Shown: positions 45,534-54,927, numbered from the stretch's first letter. The stretch: DNA of 64,000 nt from Planctomonas deserti (GCF_003067705.1 NZ_QANL01000002.1:744001-808000), one strand, 5' to 3'. Translations and numbers: made by a program. Notes: generated by a model from the letters alone, not told the origin.

Positions 45534-46304
45534 CTACTTCTGCTTCGGCGGATAGTCCGCGTTGTACGCCGCGAGCACGTCGGCAATGGGCCCGTCGAGC
45601 ACGAGCGCGCCCTTGTCGAGGTAGAGCCCGCGCGTGCAGAACCGCCGCAGGTCCTTCTCGTTGTGCGACACGAAGAAGAGGGTCCGGCCGCCGGCCAGGA
45701 GCTCCTCGATGCGCCGGTAGCACTTCTCCCGGAACGCGCGGTCGCCCACCGCGAGCACCTCGTCCACGAGCATCACCGGCTCCTCGAGCCGGGAGATGAC
45801 CGAGAAGGCGATGCGCACCTTCATGCCGCTCGACAGGTGCTTGTACGGCGTGTCCACGAAGTCGGCGATCTCGGCGAACTCGATGATCTCGTCGAACCGG
45901 GCGTCGATGTCGGCCCGCGTCATGCCGTGCAGTCCGGCCGTGAGGTAGACGTTGTCGCGCACCGTCAGGTCGTTCACGAAGCCGCCGGTGATCTCGATGA
46001 GCGGCGCCACGCCCGCGCCGACCCGCACCGTGCCCTCGTCGGGCAGGATCACCTCGGCGACGAGCTTGAGCAGCGTCGACTTGCCCTGGCCGTTGCGGCC
46101 GACGACGCCGATGGCCTCACCCGGTCGCACGTCGAAGGTGACGTTGCGCAGCGGCCAGAACTCGCCCGGGCGCGAACGGCGTGAGCTGCCGGCGAACAGG
46201 TCCTTGAAGTTGCGGCGCCCGCGCCGGTTCCGCCGGAACCGGATCCCGGCGTCGCGCACGGAGATGACGGGGCTTCCGGCGATGGTGGATGCGGTGGCGG
46301 ACAC
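45534..46304 (-). CDS. Polysaccharide/teichoic acid ABC exporter ATP-binding protein (TagH-like)
   Basis: 256 residues with Walker A GRNGQGKST, the shortened signature LSSGMKVR and Walker B VMLVDEVLAVGD, a combination typical of TagH/RfbE/Wzt-type ATPases that power export of lipid-linked polymers. The GTG at 46304 follows AAGGAGA and lies 2 bases after the permease stop. It lacks the C-terminal carbohydrate-binding domain of Wzt, so export is probably not end-group-specific. Confidence 0.9.
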   Translation of the reverse strand: MSATASTIAGSPVISVRDAGIRFRRNRRGRRNFKDLFAGSSRRSRPGEFWPLRNVTFDVRPGEAIGVVGRNGQGKSTLLKLVAEVILPDEGTVRVGAGVAPLIEITGGFVNDLTVRDNVYLTAGLHGMTRADIDARFDEIIEFAEIADFVDTPYKHLSSGMKVRIAFSVISRLEEPVMLVDEVLAVGDRAFREKCYRRIEELLAGGRTLFFVSHNEKDLRRFCTRGLYLDKGALVLDGPIADVLAAYNADYPPKQK

Positions 46305-46306
46305 GG

Positions 46307-47101
46307 CTAGATCTCCTTCAGCACGGCGCGGATGCTGCGGCGGAAGATGACGAGCCCAATCCCGAGCAGCACGAGCGACATGGCCGCGCTGACGCCGACG
46401 TAGAACGAGTCGAGCTGCTCGGGGAAGAACGCGGCGCGGTACAGGCCGAAGATGCCGCTCAGCGGGTTGAACGCCGCCCAGAAGTGGAACCCCTCGGGCA
46501 GGTCGGCGGAGGCGTAGACGATGGGCGACGCGTAGAAGAGGAAGCGCAGCACGAGCTTCACCGCGCGCTCGAGGTCGCGGAAGAACACCACGAGCGGGGC
46601 GACGATCAGGCCGACGCCCATGAGCAGGATCGCCTGGATCACGAAGGCGAGCGGCCACAGCAGCACCCAGGGGGTAAGCGTCGCTCCGGTGACGAGCGCG
46701 AACGCCGCAAGCACGGGAATGCTCGCCACGAACTCGAAGCCCTTGGACGCGATCAGGCGGAACACCCAGATGGTCCGGGGGATCTTCGTGGAGCGGATGA
46801 GCTTGGCCTCGGCCAGGAACGCGCGGGTCGAGTCGGACGCGGCACCGGTGAACCACATCCACGGCAGCAGGCCGCAGAGCAGGAACACGATGTACGGCTC
46901 GGTGCCGACGTCGCGGCTGAAGACCTGGGTGAAGACGAACCAGTAGATCCCCGACATGACGAGGGGATCGAGGATTGACCAGAGATAGCCGAGGGCGGAG
47001 GTGGAGTAGCGGACTTTCAGGTCACGCGTCGTGAGGAGCCAGAGGGCGTGGCGATACCGGGAGGCGTTCGAGCGCTGTACAGCGCCCGCGGATCCAACCA
47101 C
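46307..47101 (-). CDS. Polysaccharide/teichoic acid ABC exporter permease (TagG-like, ABC-2)
   Basis: 264 residues with the ABC-2 pattern: a cytoplasmic N-terminal amphipathic part (LLTTRDLKVRYSTSALGYLWSILDP), six membrane segments and the conserved FRDLERAV loop. It partners the ATPase encoded 2 bases downstream. The start is GTG with a weak ribosome site. The nucleotidyltransferase gene lies 40 bases upstream, so the three are probably one transcript. Confidence 0.9.
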   Translation of the reverse strand: MVGSAGAVQRSNASRYRHALWLLTTRDLKVRYSTSALGYLWSILDPLVMSGIYWFVFTQVFSRDVGTEPYIVFLLCGLLPWMWFTGAASDSTRAFLAEAKLIRSTKIPRTIWVFRLIASKGFEFVASIPVLAAFALVTGATLTPWVLLWPLAFVIQAILLMGVGLIVAPLVVFFRDLERAVKLVLRFLFYASPIVYASADLPEGFHFWAAFNPLSGIFGLYRAAFFPEQLDSFYVGVSAAMSLVLLGIGLVIFRRSIRAVLKEI

Positions 47102-47141
47102 GTGTCAGGGGTTCCATTTCGTCAGCACCCCGACCCGTGGG

Positions 47142-47831
47142 CTACACGAAGAGGTTGGCCCGCTCGAGGTCCTCAGCGAAGTCAACCTCGACGGCGTAGA
47201 GGTCGGAGATGTCTACCGGCTCGACGAGCAGGTTGTCCTGCTCAATCGCCAACTCTATGCCACGTTCGAAGTAGTCCTGGTCCCCGACGCGGGCCAGCTG
47301 GCGCACGAGCGTCGCCTTGTCGCGGCTGGAGATGTAGTTGATACCGACCGCCTCGCCGAGGCCGCCCTTGACCGTCTTCGAGAGCTCCTTGATGTAGCCC
47401 TCGGCGGTCGTCGTGTACTTGACCTCCTCGTCGGACACCTTGCTGGTGTTCACGGTGACGAAGGTCTGGTCGCGGGCGACGAGCTTCGACGCGCGGTCGA
47501 GGATGGCGGGGTCGAAGACCACGTCGCCGTTCATCCAGAGCACGCCGCCGGGCGCCGACGCCTGGAGGGCGCGGAGCAGGCTCTTGGAGGTGTTCGTCTG
47601 GTCGTACTGCTCGTTGTAGACGAAGGACGCCTGCGGGAACGCCTCGATGATGTGCTCGAGCTTGTATCCCACGACGACCGTCACGCCGGCTGCGCTGCCG
47701 AAGGTGTGACGGATGTTGTCGAACTGCTGGCCCATGATGGTGCGACCGTCGCTGAGTTCGGTGAGGGGCTTCGGGAGGCTCCGGCCGAGACGGCTTCCCA
47801 TCCCGGCTGCCAGAATTACGACCTGGGTCAC
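47142..47831 (-). CDS. Nucleotidyltransferase, LicC/sugar-phosphate NTP transferase type
   Basis: 229 residues. The N-terminal signature VVILAAGMGSRLG with LPKPLTEL identifies a sugar-nucleotide or phosphocholine/aminoethyl cytidylyltransferase; LWMNGDVVFDP provides the metal-binding Asp. Short length and single domain favour the LicC-like (CTP:phosphocholine) type, which would supply an activated substituent for the exported polymer. The GTG at 47831 follows AAGGAGA. A possible promoter TAGAGT lies on the minus strand at 47962-47957, giving a leader of about 120 bases. Confidence 0.82.
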   Translation of the reverse strand: MTQVVILAAGMGSRLGRSLPKPLTELSDGRTIMGQQFDNIRHTFGSAAGVTVVVGYKLEHIIEAFPQASFVYNEQYDQTNTSKSLLRALQASAPGGVLWMNGDVVFDPAILDRASKLVARDQTFVTVNTSKVSDEEVKYTTTAEGYIKELSKTVKGGLGEAVGINYISSRDKATLVRQLARVGDQDYFERGIELAIEQDNLLVEPVDISDLYAVEVDFAEDLERANLFV

Positions 47832-48087
47832 GTTGATCTCCTTAGTTCCGACCGATGCGGGGAATCGAAGGACCCGGTACCAGCGTGCTGGAAGCCGGAA
47901 TTCGCCCATAGTTCACCCACGAGTAGTTCACGGGACACGCCGTCATGCCTCCCAAGACTCTAACCTGAGCGACCTTCGACCTCCAGGATTGACCTTGAAG
48001 TCGTTTTCCTTTCGTGATATTTCTGCTGGTTCGATTCTTCCGGGCATCCGGACCGAACGCCCAGGCCGTGAGAACAGGGGCGCTTGG

Positions 48088-48093
48088 TAGCGT
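48088..48093 (+). promoter_or_regulatory. Leaderless-type -10 (TAGCGT) for the ABC exporter operon
   Basis: TAGCGT, then 6 bases, then GTG at 48100. This supports the long N-terminal extension of the ATPase being translated. Confidence 0.5.
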
Positions 48094-48099
48094 GGGGCG

Positions 48100-49314
48100 G
48101 TGAGCGACGGAACCAGGTCCGCGGGCAGAGACGCCGCGCGGGACGCAGGGCACGGCGTGCCCCTCAGTGCCCTCAACGACATCAGTGCCCTCAGCGGCGG
48201 CGCGGACCGAGCGCGGAGAGCCCGCGACGCGGCCGATTGGCTCGCGGGGGACGCCACGACCGCAGGCGGCCCGGTCGCTCCCGACGCCCCAGTCGCTCAC
48301 GACGCGCCGCGAAGCGGGGGCGCGCCCGTTGTGCCCCGGGCCGGCGTGTTCCAGGATGTGCCCGTGATCGAGGACGCACCCGCAACAGAGCGGTCGAGGA
48401 CGACCGCCGAAGACCGCTTCGGCTACGCGCGGTCCCGGCTGGACGAGGCGCGCGCACCCCAGGTGGCCCACCCGACGCCGACTACGCCCGGAACGTACCC
48501 GCCGCCCGAGCCGACCGGAACGTCCCGGCGTCCCGCCGATGCGCCGGGCGCCGAGGGCGTCGTGCTGTCGATCGACGGCCTTCGGAAGCGATTCGGCTCG
48601 ACCGTCGCCGTCGACGACATCGACCTCGACGTGCCCACGGGATCCTTCTACGGCATCGTCGGCCCGAACGGCGCGGGCAAGACCACCACGCTCTCGATGG
48701 TGACCGGCCTGCTTCGGCCGGACGGCGGGCGCATCACCGTCCACGGCGTCGACGTCTGGGCCGACCCCGTGCGGGCGAAGCGCAGCATCGGCGTGCTGCC
48801 CGACCGGCTGCGCCTCTTCGACCGGCTCACGGGGGCGCAGCTCCTCTACTACTCGGGCATCCTCCGCGGTCTCGACGCCGCGACCGTGCGGCAGCGGTCG
48901 GCCGACCTCATCGCCGCCTTCGGCCTCGAGGACGCGGTGAACCGGCTCGTGGCCGACTACTCCGCGGGCATGACCAAGAAGATCGCCCTGGCCGCCGCCA
49001 TGATCCACTCGCCGCGCCTGCTCGTGCTCGACGAGCCGTTCGAGTCGGTGGATCCGGTCTCCGCGGCGAACCTCATAGACATCCTGCAGCGTTACGTCGC
49101 GAGCGGCGGCACGGTCGTGCTCTCGAGCCACGGCATGGACTTCGTCCAGCGGGTCTGCGACCACGTCGCTATCATCGTGACCGGACGGGTGCTCGCTGCG
49201 GGGACCATGCGGGAGGTGCGCGGCGGGGGCACCCTCGAGGACCGGTTCGTGCAGCTGGCGGGCGGCCGCAAGGCGGCGGAGGGCATGGAGTGGTTGCACA
49301 CTTTCTCGGACTGA
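48100..49314 (+). CDS. ABC transporter ATP-binding protein with long disordered N-terminus
   Basis: 404 residues. The ATPase domain begins only around residue 150 (VLSIDGLRKRFGSTVAVDDI), with Walker A GPNGAGKTT, a signature close to YSAGMTKK and Walker B LLVLDEPFESVD, an ABC-2 exporter-type motor. The first ~145 residues are Ala/Pro/Asp-rich and unstructured; such an extension is unusual for this class. The GTG start is backed by TAGCGT 6 bases upstream. The permease gene begins inside its last codons. Confidence 0.87.
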   Translation: MSDGTRSAGRDAARDAGHGVPLSALNDISALSGGADRARRARDAADWLAGDATTAGGPVAPDAPVAHDAPRSGGAPVVPRAGVFQDVPVIEDAPATERSRTTAEDRFGYARSRLDEARAPQVAHPTPTTPGTYPPPEPTGTSRRPADAPGAEGVVLSIDGLRKRFGSTVAVDDIDLDVPTGSFYGIVGPNGAGKTTTLSMVTGLLRPDGGRITVHGVDVWADPVRAKRSIGVLPDRLRLFDRLTGAQLLYYSGILRGLDAATVRQRSADLIAAFGLEDAVNRLVADYSAGMTKKIALAAAMIHSPRLLVLDEPFESVDPVSAANLIDILQRYVASGGTVVLSSHGMDFVQRVCDHVAIIVTGRVLAAGTMREVRGGGTLEDRFVQLAGGRKAAEGMEWLHTFSD

Positions 49315-50861
49315 AGCTCCGGATCCTCGCCAACACGTTCAAGCGCAGCCCCTGGCAGCTCGTCGCGCTCATCGTCGGCCTGCTCTACGGCATCGGCGTC
49401 TGCGTCGTCGCCGTTCTCGGGCTGATCGCGCTCCGCCTCGCCGACGTCGAGACCGCGCGCAACGTCGTCGTCATCGGCGGTTCCCTCGCGGTGCTCGGGT
49501 TCCTCGTCGTGCCCCTCGTGGTCGGGGTCGAGGACACCCTCGACCCGCGCCGGTTCTCGCTGTTCGGCATGTCCACCGACACGCTCGCGCTCGGCCTGGC
49601 CGTCGCCGCCTTCGTCGGCGTCCCGTCCCTCGTCATCGCCTCCGTCGCCATGTCGACCGTCGCGACGTGGTCGCGGGGAGTCGGCCCGGCCGCCCTCGCG
49701 GTCGTCGGCGCTCTGCTCGTCACGCTCACCTGCGTGCTAGGCGCGCGCGTGACAACGTCGGTCGCCGCGCTCACCCTCGCCACCCGGCGCGCGCGGGACA
49801 CGACCGGGATCGTCGCCCTCGTCGCCCTCGTGCTCATCTCGCCGGCCGTGTCGTTGCTCGCGAACGTGGACTGGGGGCGCGACACCCGCGTCGCGTTCTC
49901 GACGCTCGCCACGACGCTCGGCTGGACGCCGCTCGGCGCCGCCTGGTCCGCCCCCGCCGACGCGGCCGCGGGCGACTACGGCGCCGCCTTCCTCAAGCTC
50001 CTGCTCGCCGCCGCCTTCGTGGGCGTGCTCGTGCTCGGCTGGCGCGCGCTGGTGGCGCGGATGCTCGTAACGCCGGAGCGCGAGTCGCACGTGAAGGTGT
50101 ACGGCGGCCTCGGCCTGTTCGACCGCTTCGCCGCAACGCCCACCGGCGCCATCGCGGCCCGCAGCCTCACCTACTGGCTCCGCGATCCCCGCTACCGCGC
50201 GACGCTCGTGATGATCCCGATCCTGCCGGTCCTCCTGTTCATCCCGCTGAGCATCGCCGGCGCGCCGGCCGAGGCGCTGTGGCTGATGCCGCTGCCGTTC
50301 ATGTGCCTGTTCCTCGGCTGGTCGATCCACAACGACGTCGCCTACGACAGCACCGCGCTCTGGCTGCACGTGGCGTCCGGCACGCGCGGCACCGCGGACC
50401 GCGTCGGCCGCATCGTGCCCGTCGCGCTCGTCGGGATCCCGCTCGTGCTGGTCGGCGCGATGGTCAGTGCGAACTTCCACGGCGACGACGACGTCCTGCC
50501 CTCGCTCATCGGCGTCTCGTCCGCGATCCTGTTCGCCGGGATCGGCCTGTCGAGCGTCATGTCGGCCCGGTTCCCCTACCCGGCCGTGCAGCCGGGGGAC
50601 AGCCCCTTCAAGCAGCCGCAGTCGAGCGGCGCCGTCGCGGCCCTGCTGCAGTCGGTGTCGTTCCTCGTGTCGCTCCTCATCGCGTCGCCCGCCATCGTGT
50701 TCGCGGGCATGGAGCTCGTCTACGGCGGGGACTGGGGACTGTGGTCCCTCGCGTCCGGCGTCGCGATCGCCGTGCTCTCCGTCGTGGTGGGCGTCGCCTG
50801 GGGTGGCCGCATCTTCGAGCGCCGGGGGCCCGAGCTCCTCGCCTTCGCCACCCGCAACTGA
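49290..50861 (+). CDS. ABC-2 type exporter permease
   Basis: A 523-residue protein of about twelve hydrophobic segments, large for an ABC-2 permease, suggesting two fused permease halves. The start is a GTG at 49290, overlapping the ATPase gene by 25 bases, with GGAGGG six bases upstream. It is the membrane partner of the preceding ATPase. Substrate unknown. Confidence 0.85.
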   Translation: MVAHFLGLKLRILANTFKRSPWQLVALIVGLLYGIGVCVVAVLGLIALRLADVETARNVVVIGGSLAVLGFLVVPLVVGVEDTLDPRRFSLFGMSTDTLALGLAVAAFVGVPSLVIASVAMSTVATWSRGVGPAALAVVGALLVTLTCVLGARVTTSVAALTLATRRARDTTGIVALVALVLISPAVSLLANVDWGRDTRVAFSTLATTLGWTPLGAAWSAPADAAAGDYGAAFLKLLLAAAFVGVLVLGWRALVARMLVTPERESHVKVYGGLGLFDRFAATPTGAIAARSLTYWLRDPRYRATLVMIPILPVLLFIPLSIAGAPAEALWLMPLPFMCLFLGWSIHNDVAYDSTALWLHVASGTRGTADRVGRIVPVALVGIPLVLVGAMVSANFHGDDDVLPSLIGVSSAILFAGIGLSSVMSARFPYPAVQPGDSPFKQPQSSGAVAALLQSVSFLVSLLIASPAIVFAGMELVYGGDWGLWSLASGVAIAVLSVVVGVAWGGRIFERRGPELLAFATRN

Positions 50862-50903
50862 CCCGTGGCCGGCCCTCCTCAGGGGTCGTAGAATGTCCGG
50901 TCG

Positions 50904-50909
50904 TACACT
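50904..50909 (+). promoter_or_regulatory. -10 (TACACT) before the DUF3039 gene
   Basis: TACACT is followed by GAGGAG (6 bases) and the ATG at 50916, a leaderless geometry. A second box TAGAAT at 50889-50894 would instead leave AGGAG as a normal ribosome site for the ATG at 50925. Both readings are possible. Confidence 0.45.
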
Positions 50910-50915
50910 GAGGAG

Positions 50916-51194
50916 ATGTTTTCGATGAGCATGGTCCCTGAGGCGCCCCGTGAAGGGGGCGGCACCGACATCCTCGACCGCGAGCTCGAGGAGCTCCTCG
51001 AGCAGGAGCACATCGAGCCGGGCGATCACGAGCGCTTCTCGCACTACGTGAAGAAGGAGAAGATCCTCGAGTCCGCTCTCACGGGCAAGCCCGTGGTCGC
51101 GCTGTGCGGCAAGAAGTGGCTGCCGGGTCGCGACCCGCAGAAGTTCCCCGTCTGCCCGGACTGCAAGAAGATCTACGACCGGCTGAAGGACTAG
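50916..51194 (+). CDS. DUF3039 family protein
   Basis: 92 residues, a small actinobacterial protein with a conserved core LDRELEELLEQEHIEPGDHERFSHYVKKEKI and a Cys-rich end (ALCGKKWLPGRDPQKFPVCPDCKKIYD), whose three Cys residues probably bind zinc. Function unknown. Three ATGs compete (50916, 50925, 50931); see the promoter entry. The conserved part starts after all of them. Convergent with pncB. Confidence 0.85.
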   Translation: MFSMSMVPEAPREGGGTDILDRELEELLEQEHIEPGDHERFSHYVKKEKILESALTGKPVVALCGKKWLPGRDPQKFPVCPDCKKIYDRLKD

Positions 51195-51241
51195 CGCCCC
51201 TCGGTCGATCTGGCCCTCGGTTCCGCCGGTCCACGGCCGCG

Positions 51242-52546
51242 CTAGCCCTCGTAGGTGGTGGGGATCGCCGGGTCGCCCGCGCGCAGGCGGAACGCCTCGG
51301 GGGTCAGCTCGCCGATCGCGGACGCGTGGTGCTCCCGCGCCCGGCGCGTGCCGTCCGGCCCGAGGAACGACCCGTCGATCTCGCCGCCCGTGACCAACGG
51401 CACCAGCAGCTCGCGCTCCGTCGCGGAGTCGTCCGGGTCCTCACCGATGTAGATGCGCTCGAGCAGCGCCTTGCCGTGCGCGTCGAGGCGCCGCACGGGG
51501 TACTTCCGGCCGCCTACGGACTGCTTCTGCGCCGACTTCTTCGCGACCGACACCCAGTCGCCGGCGCCGTTCCGGTGGGCGACCAGCTTGAACACCATGC
51601 CCGCGGCGGGTGCACCCGAGCCGGTGACAACGCTGGTGCCCACGCCGTAGGCATCGACGGGGGAGGCGGCGAGGGCGGCGATGCCGTACTCGTCGAGGTC
51701 GTTCGTGACCGTGATCCGGGTGCGCGTCGCCCCGAGGGAGTCGAGCTGGGCCCGCACCTCGGCCACGAGCGTCGGCAGGTCGCCGGAGTCGATGCGGACG
51801 GCGCCGAGCTCGGTGCCCGCGACCTTCACAGCCGTCGCCACGCCCTGCTCGACGTCGTAGGTGTCGATCAGCAGCGTCGTCCCCGGCCCGGCCGCGTCGA
51901 CCTGGGCGCGGAACGCGTCCTCCTCGCTGTCGTGCAGAAGCGTGAAGGCGTGCGCCGCGGTGCCCATGGTCGGCACGCCCCAGCTGCGGCCGGCCTCGAG
52001 GTTGGAGGTCGCTCGGAAGCCGGCGATGTACGCCGCGCGCGCGGCAGCGACGGCGGCACGCTCGTTGGCCCGGCGGGAGCCCATCTCGGCAAGCGGCCGG
52101 CCGCTGCTGACGGACACCATGCGGGCGGCGGCGCTCGCCACCGCGGAGTCGTAGTTGAGCACGCTGAGGGTGAGCGTCTCGAGGATCACGCCGTCGGCGA
52201 AGGGGGCGTCGATCACGAGGATGGGGGAGCCGGGGAAGTACAGCTCGCCCTCCCGGTAGCCCCAGATGTCGCCCTGGAAACGGTAGTTCGCGAGCCAGTC
52301 GAGGGCCTCCGCGCCGATGACCGCGTTGTCGCGCATCCACTCCAGCTCGGCGTCGCCGAAGCGGAAGTCGCGGATCAGCTCGAGCAGGCGCCCGGTGCCC
52401 GCGACGACCCCGTAGCGCCGCCCGTTCGGCAGCCGGCGGGCGAACACCTCGAAGACGCACTCGCGCGAATGCGTTCCCGCGCGGATCGCCGCGTCAAGCA
52501 TCGTGTACTCGTACCGGTCGGTGAGAAGCGCTGATGAGCTGGCCAC
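51242..52546 (-). CDS. pncB: Nicotinate phosphoribosyltransferase
   Basis: A 434-residue enzyme making nicotinate mononucleotide from nicotinate and PRPP for NAD salvage. ALLTDRYEYTML at the N-terminus, H199 in GTAAHAF as the phosphorylated His, and RIDSGDLP and VTNDLDEYGI of the PRPP site are all present. The GTG at 52546 stands 6 bases after TAGGCT on the minus strand, a leaderless arrangement. Divergent from murI. Confidence 0.93.
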   Translation of the reverse strand: MASSSALLTDRYEYTMLDAAIRAGTHSRECVFEVFARRLPNGRRYGVVAGTGRLLELIRDFRFGDAELEWMRDNAVIGAEALDWLANYRFQGDIWGYREGELYFPGSPILVIDAPFADGVILETLTLSVLNYDSAVASAAARMVSVSSGRPLAEMGSRRANERAAVAAARAAYIAGFRATSNLEAGRSWGVPTMGTAAHAFTLLHDSEEDAFRAQVDAAGPGTTLLIDTYDVEQGVATAVKVAGTELGAVRIDSGDLPTLVAEVRAQLDSLGATRTRITVTNDLDEYGIAALAASPVDAYGVGTSVVTGSGAPAAGMVFKLVAHRNGAGDWVSVAKKSAQKQSVGGRKYPVRRLDAHGKALLERIYIGEDPDDSATERELLVPLVTGGEIDGSFLGPDGTRRAREHHASAIGELTPEAFRLRAGDPAIPTTYEG

Positions 52547-52552
52547 GCGCCA

Positions 52553-52558
52553 AGCCTA
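52553..52558 (-). promoter_or_regulatory. Leaderless-type -10 (TAGGCT) for pncB
   Basis: On the minus strand TAGGCT, TGGCGC (6 bases), then GTG at 52546. Confidence 0.5.
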
Positions 52559-52624
52559 GGGGGGAGGGCGGGGCCGCTGCGGAGAGCACGGGAAGGGAGG
52601 AGGAGCCGTGTCGCGGGCGGCGAC

Positions 52625-52630
52625 TACACT
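52625..52630 (+). promoter_or_regulatory. -10 element (TACACT) for murI
   Basis: TACACT is followed by 8 bases and the GTG at 52639. The leader is at most one or two bases, so this mRNA is essentially leaderless. Confidence 0.45.
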
Positions 52631-52638
52631 GATCTCCC

Positions 52639-53463
52639 GTGAGTGACGCGCCGATCGGGATCTTCGACTCCGGGGTCGGCGGACTCACGGTGGCGCGGGC
52701 CATCATGACCCAGCTGCCGCGCGAGTCGATCATCTACATCGGTGACACCGCCCACTCGCCGTACGGCACGAAGGCCATCGCCGAGGTGCGCGAGTACGCG
52801 CTCGAGGTGCTCGACACGCTCGTCGAGCAGGGCGTGAAGATGCTCGTCATCGCCTGCAACACCGCGTCGGCTGCCATGCTGCGGGACGCCCGCGAGCGCT
52901 ACGACGTGCCGGTGATCGAGGTCATCCAGCCCGCCGTGCGCCGTGCGGTCTCCGCGACGCGGAACCTCCGGGTCGGCGTCATCGCGACCCAGGCGACCAC
53001 GACGTCCCGCGCGTACGACGACGCCTTCGCGGCTGCGCCGCACCTCCAGCTCTTCAGCCAGGCCTGCCCCCGGTTCGTGGAGTTCGTCGAGCGCGGGGAG
53101 ACCCACTCGCCCGAGCTGCTCGAGGTCGCCGAGGAGTACCTCGCCCCGCTGCGCGACGCCGGCGTCGACACCCTGGTGCTCGGCTGCACGCACTACCCGT
53201 TCCTCAAGGGCCCGATCTCGCTCGTCATGGGCCCGGAGGTCACCCTGGTGTCGAGCGACACCGAGACCGCGAACGACGTGTACCGGGAGCTCGTGTCGCA
53301 CGGCACGCTCCGCACGTCGCCCGAGCCGGCCACGGTGCGCTACGAGGCGACGGGCCGCAGCGCCGAGGAGTTCCTCGCGCTCGCCGAGCGCTTCCTCGGG
53401 CCCCGGGTGTCCTCCGTCGAGCTCGTACAGACGGGCGCGATCCCGCTTCCGGCGCAGCGCTAG
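52639..53463 (+). CDS. murI: Glutamate racemase
   Basis: A 274-residue enzyme converting L- to D-glutamate for peptidoglycan. Both catalytic cysteines are seen: C73 in IACNTAS and C183 in GCTHYPF, with the N-terminal [16 protein letters not shown] start. It is followed by rph and rdgB, a common actinobacterial order. Confidence 0.95.
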   Translation: MSDAPIGIFDSGVGGLTVARAIMTQLPRESIIYIGDTAHSPYGTKAIAEVREYALEVLDTLVEQGVKMLVIACNTASAAMLRDARERYDVPVIEVIQPAVRRAVSATRNLRVGVIATQATTTSRAYDDAFAAAPHLQLFSQACPRFVEFVERGETHSPELLEVAEEYLAPLRDAGVDTLVLGCTHYPFLKGPISLVMGPEVTLVSSDTETANDVYRELVSHGTLRTSPEPATVRYEATGRSAEEFLALAERFLGPRVSSVELVQTGAIPLPAQR

Positions 53464-53572
53464 CGGTCGCCGCCGGTCGTCCGGCCGCACCGCAGCGCAC
53501 CCCCAAGACCGCACTGGCACAACGCACCACGCACCGCACCACAGCCCCACCACGAACAGAACGGGATCGACG

Positions 53573-54313
53573 ATGACCGGGAACACACGCAAGGACGGAC
53601 GGACGGCGGACCAGCTGCGCCCGGTCACCATCGAGCGCCGCTGGAGCGCGCAGGCCGAGGGGTCCGCGCTCATCTCCTTCGGCAACACGCGCGTGCTCTG
53701 CACCGCATCCTTCACCCCCGGCGTGCCGCGCTGGCTCTCCGGCAAGGGCAAGGGCTGGGTCACCGCGGAGTACGCGATGCTCCCGCGCTCCACGAACGAC
53801 CGGATGGACCGCGAGTCGGTCAAGGGCCGCATCGGCGGCCGCACTCACGAGATCTCCCGCCTCATCGGCCGCAGCCTGCGCGCCGTCATCGACACGAAGG
53901 CGCTCGGCGAGAACACGATCGTGCTGGACTGCGACGTGCTCCAGGCGGACGGCGGAACCCGCACGGCGGCGATCACGGGGGCCTACGTCGCCCTGGCCGA
54001 CGCCATCGAGTGGGCCAGGACCAAGAAGCACATCCCGCAGCGGGCGACCCCGCTGATCGACAGCGTCGCCGCCGTGTCTGTCGGCATCATCGACGGCACC
54101 CCCATGCTCGACCTGGCATACGTCGAGGACGTGCGGGCGGAGACCGACATGAACGTGGTCGTGACCGGGCGCGGGCTGTTCGTCGAGGTGCAGGGCACCG
54201 CCGAGGGCGCGCCGTTCGACCGGCGCGAGCTCGACTCCCTCCTCGACCTCGCCGTGACGGGGGTCGGCCGGCTGACCGAGCTCCAGCTCGCTGCGCTCGC
54301 GGACTCCCGATGA
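53573..54313 (+). CDS. rph: Ribonuclease PH
   Basis: A 246-residue phosphorolytic 3'-5' exoribonuclease that trims tRNA 3' ends. It shows [23 protein letters not shown], the phosphate-binding region [19 protein letters not shown] and [19 protein letters not shown]. The ATG at 53573 matches the normal family start although the ribosome site is weak; the open frame upstream overlaps murI. Stop overlaps rdgB as ATGA. Confidence 0.95.
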   Translation: MTGNTRKDGRTADQLRPVTIERRWSAQAEGSALISFGNTRVLCTASFTPGVPRWLSGKGKGWVTAEYAMLPRSTNDRMDRESVKGRIGGRTHEISRLIGRSLRAVIDTKALGENTIVLDCDVLQADGGTRTAAITGAYVALADAIEWARTKKHIPQRATPLIDSVAAVSVGIIDGTPMLDLAYVEDVRAETDMNVVVTGRGLFVEVQGTAEGAPFDRRELDSLLDLAVTGVGRLTELQLAALADSR

Positions 54314-54909
54314 CGAAGGTCGTGCTCGCGACCCACAATGCCCACAAGGTCGAGGAGCTGCGCCGCATCCTCGGGCCGCGGCTCGAGGGCTTCGAGCTGG
54401 TCGGCTACGACGGGCCCGACCCCGCCGAGACGGGCACGAGCTTCGCCGAGAACGCCCTGATCAAGGCCCGCGCGGCGGCCCGCCACACCGGCCTGCCGGC
54501 GCTCGCCGACGACTCCGGCATCGGCGCGGACGTGATGGGCGGCGCGCCCGGCATCTTCTCCGCCCGCTGGAGCGGACCGCGCAAGGACGCGGGGGAGAAC
54601 CTGCGCCTGCTCCTGTGGCAGCTCACGGACGTCCCCGCCGAGCACCGGGCCGGCGGCTTCACCTGTGCCGCCGCGCTCGTGCTCCCGGCCACGGGTGAGG
54701 AGCACGTCGAGACCGCGGTGTGGAGCGGCCGCATCCTGCAGGAGCCCCGCGGCGCCGCCGGGTTCGGCTACGACCCGATCTTCCAGCCCGACGGCTATGA
54801 CGTGTCCGCCGCCGAGCTGCCGCCCGTCGAGAAGGACCGGGTCAGCCACCGCGCCATGGCCTTCGAGCGCATCGTCGCGGTACTCGCAGAGAAGCTGCCC
54901 CGGGCGTAG
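54310..54909 (+). CDS. rdgB: XTP/dITP diphosphatase (RdgB/HAM1)
   Basis: A 199-residue house-cleaning pyrophosphatase for deaminated purine nucleotides. It shows [14 protein letters not shown] at the N-terminus, [21 protein letters not shown] and the substrate-specificity stretch GFGYDPIF. Translationally coupled to rph. The promoter of the metal transport operon lies over its last codon. Confidence 0.95.
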   Translation: MTKVVLATHNAHKVEELRRILGPRLEGFELVGYDGPDPAETGTSFAENALIKARAAARHTGLPALADDSGIGADVMGGAPGIFSARWSGPRKDAGENLRLLLWQLTDVPAEHRAGGFTCAAALVLPATGEEHVETAVWSGRILQEPRGAAGFGYDPIFQPDGYDVSAAELPPVEKDRVSHRAMAFERIVAVLAEKLPRA

Positions 54910-54927
54910 AGTTTCGGTGTGCCGAAA
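54907..54927 (+). promoter_or_regulatory. Leaderless promoter overlapping a DtxR/MntR-type palindrome
   Basis: TAGAGT (54907-54912) is a TANNNT -10 ending 6 bases before the GTG at 54919. The perfect inverted repeat TTTCGGTGTGCCGAAA (54912-54927) starts on the last base of the -10 and contains the start codon. This is the expected size and form of a DtxR/MntR-family operator. A metalloregulator bound here would block RNA polymerase at the transcription start. The regulator is probably the product of the last gene in the same operon. Confidence 0.65.

Noticed and set aside
47832-48087. Possible riboswitch or small RNA in the 256-bp gap before the ABC exporter
   Set aside because: The stretch is more AT-rich, but I found no conserved riboswitch core or strong nested hairpins; it can be explained by divergent promoters.
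50931-50960. Possible GGTCCCTGAG repeat inside the DUF3039 start
   Set aside because: Only the first ten bases and a GTGAAGGG remnant match the repeat; too little to call, although a decayed copy cannot be excluded.
51195-51241. Possible terminator between DUF3039 and pncB
   Set aside because: No inverted repeat of useful length seen in this short convergent gap.
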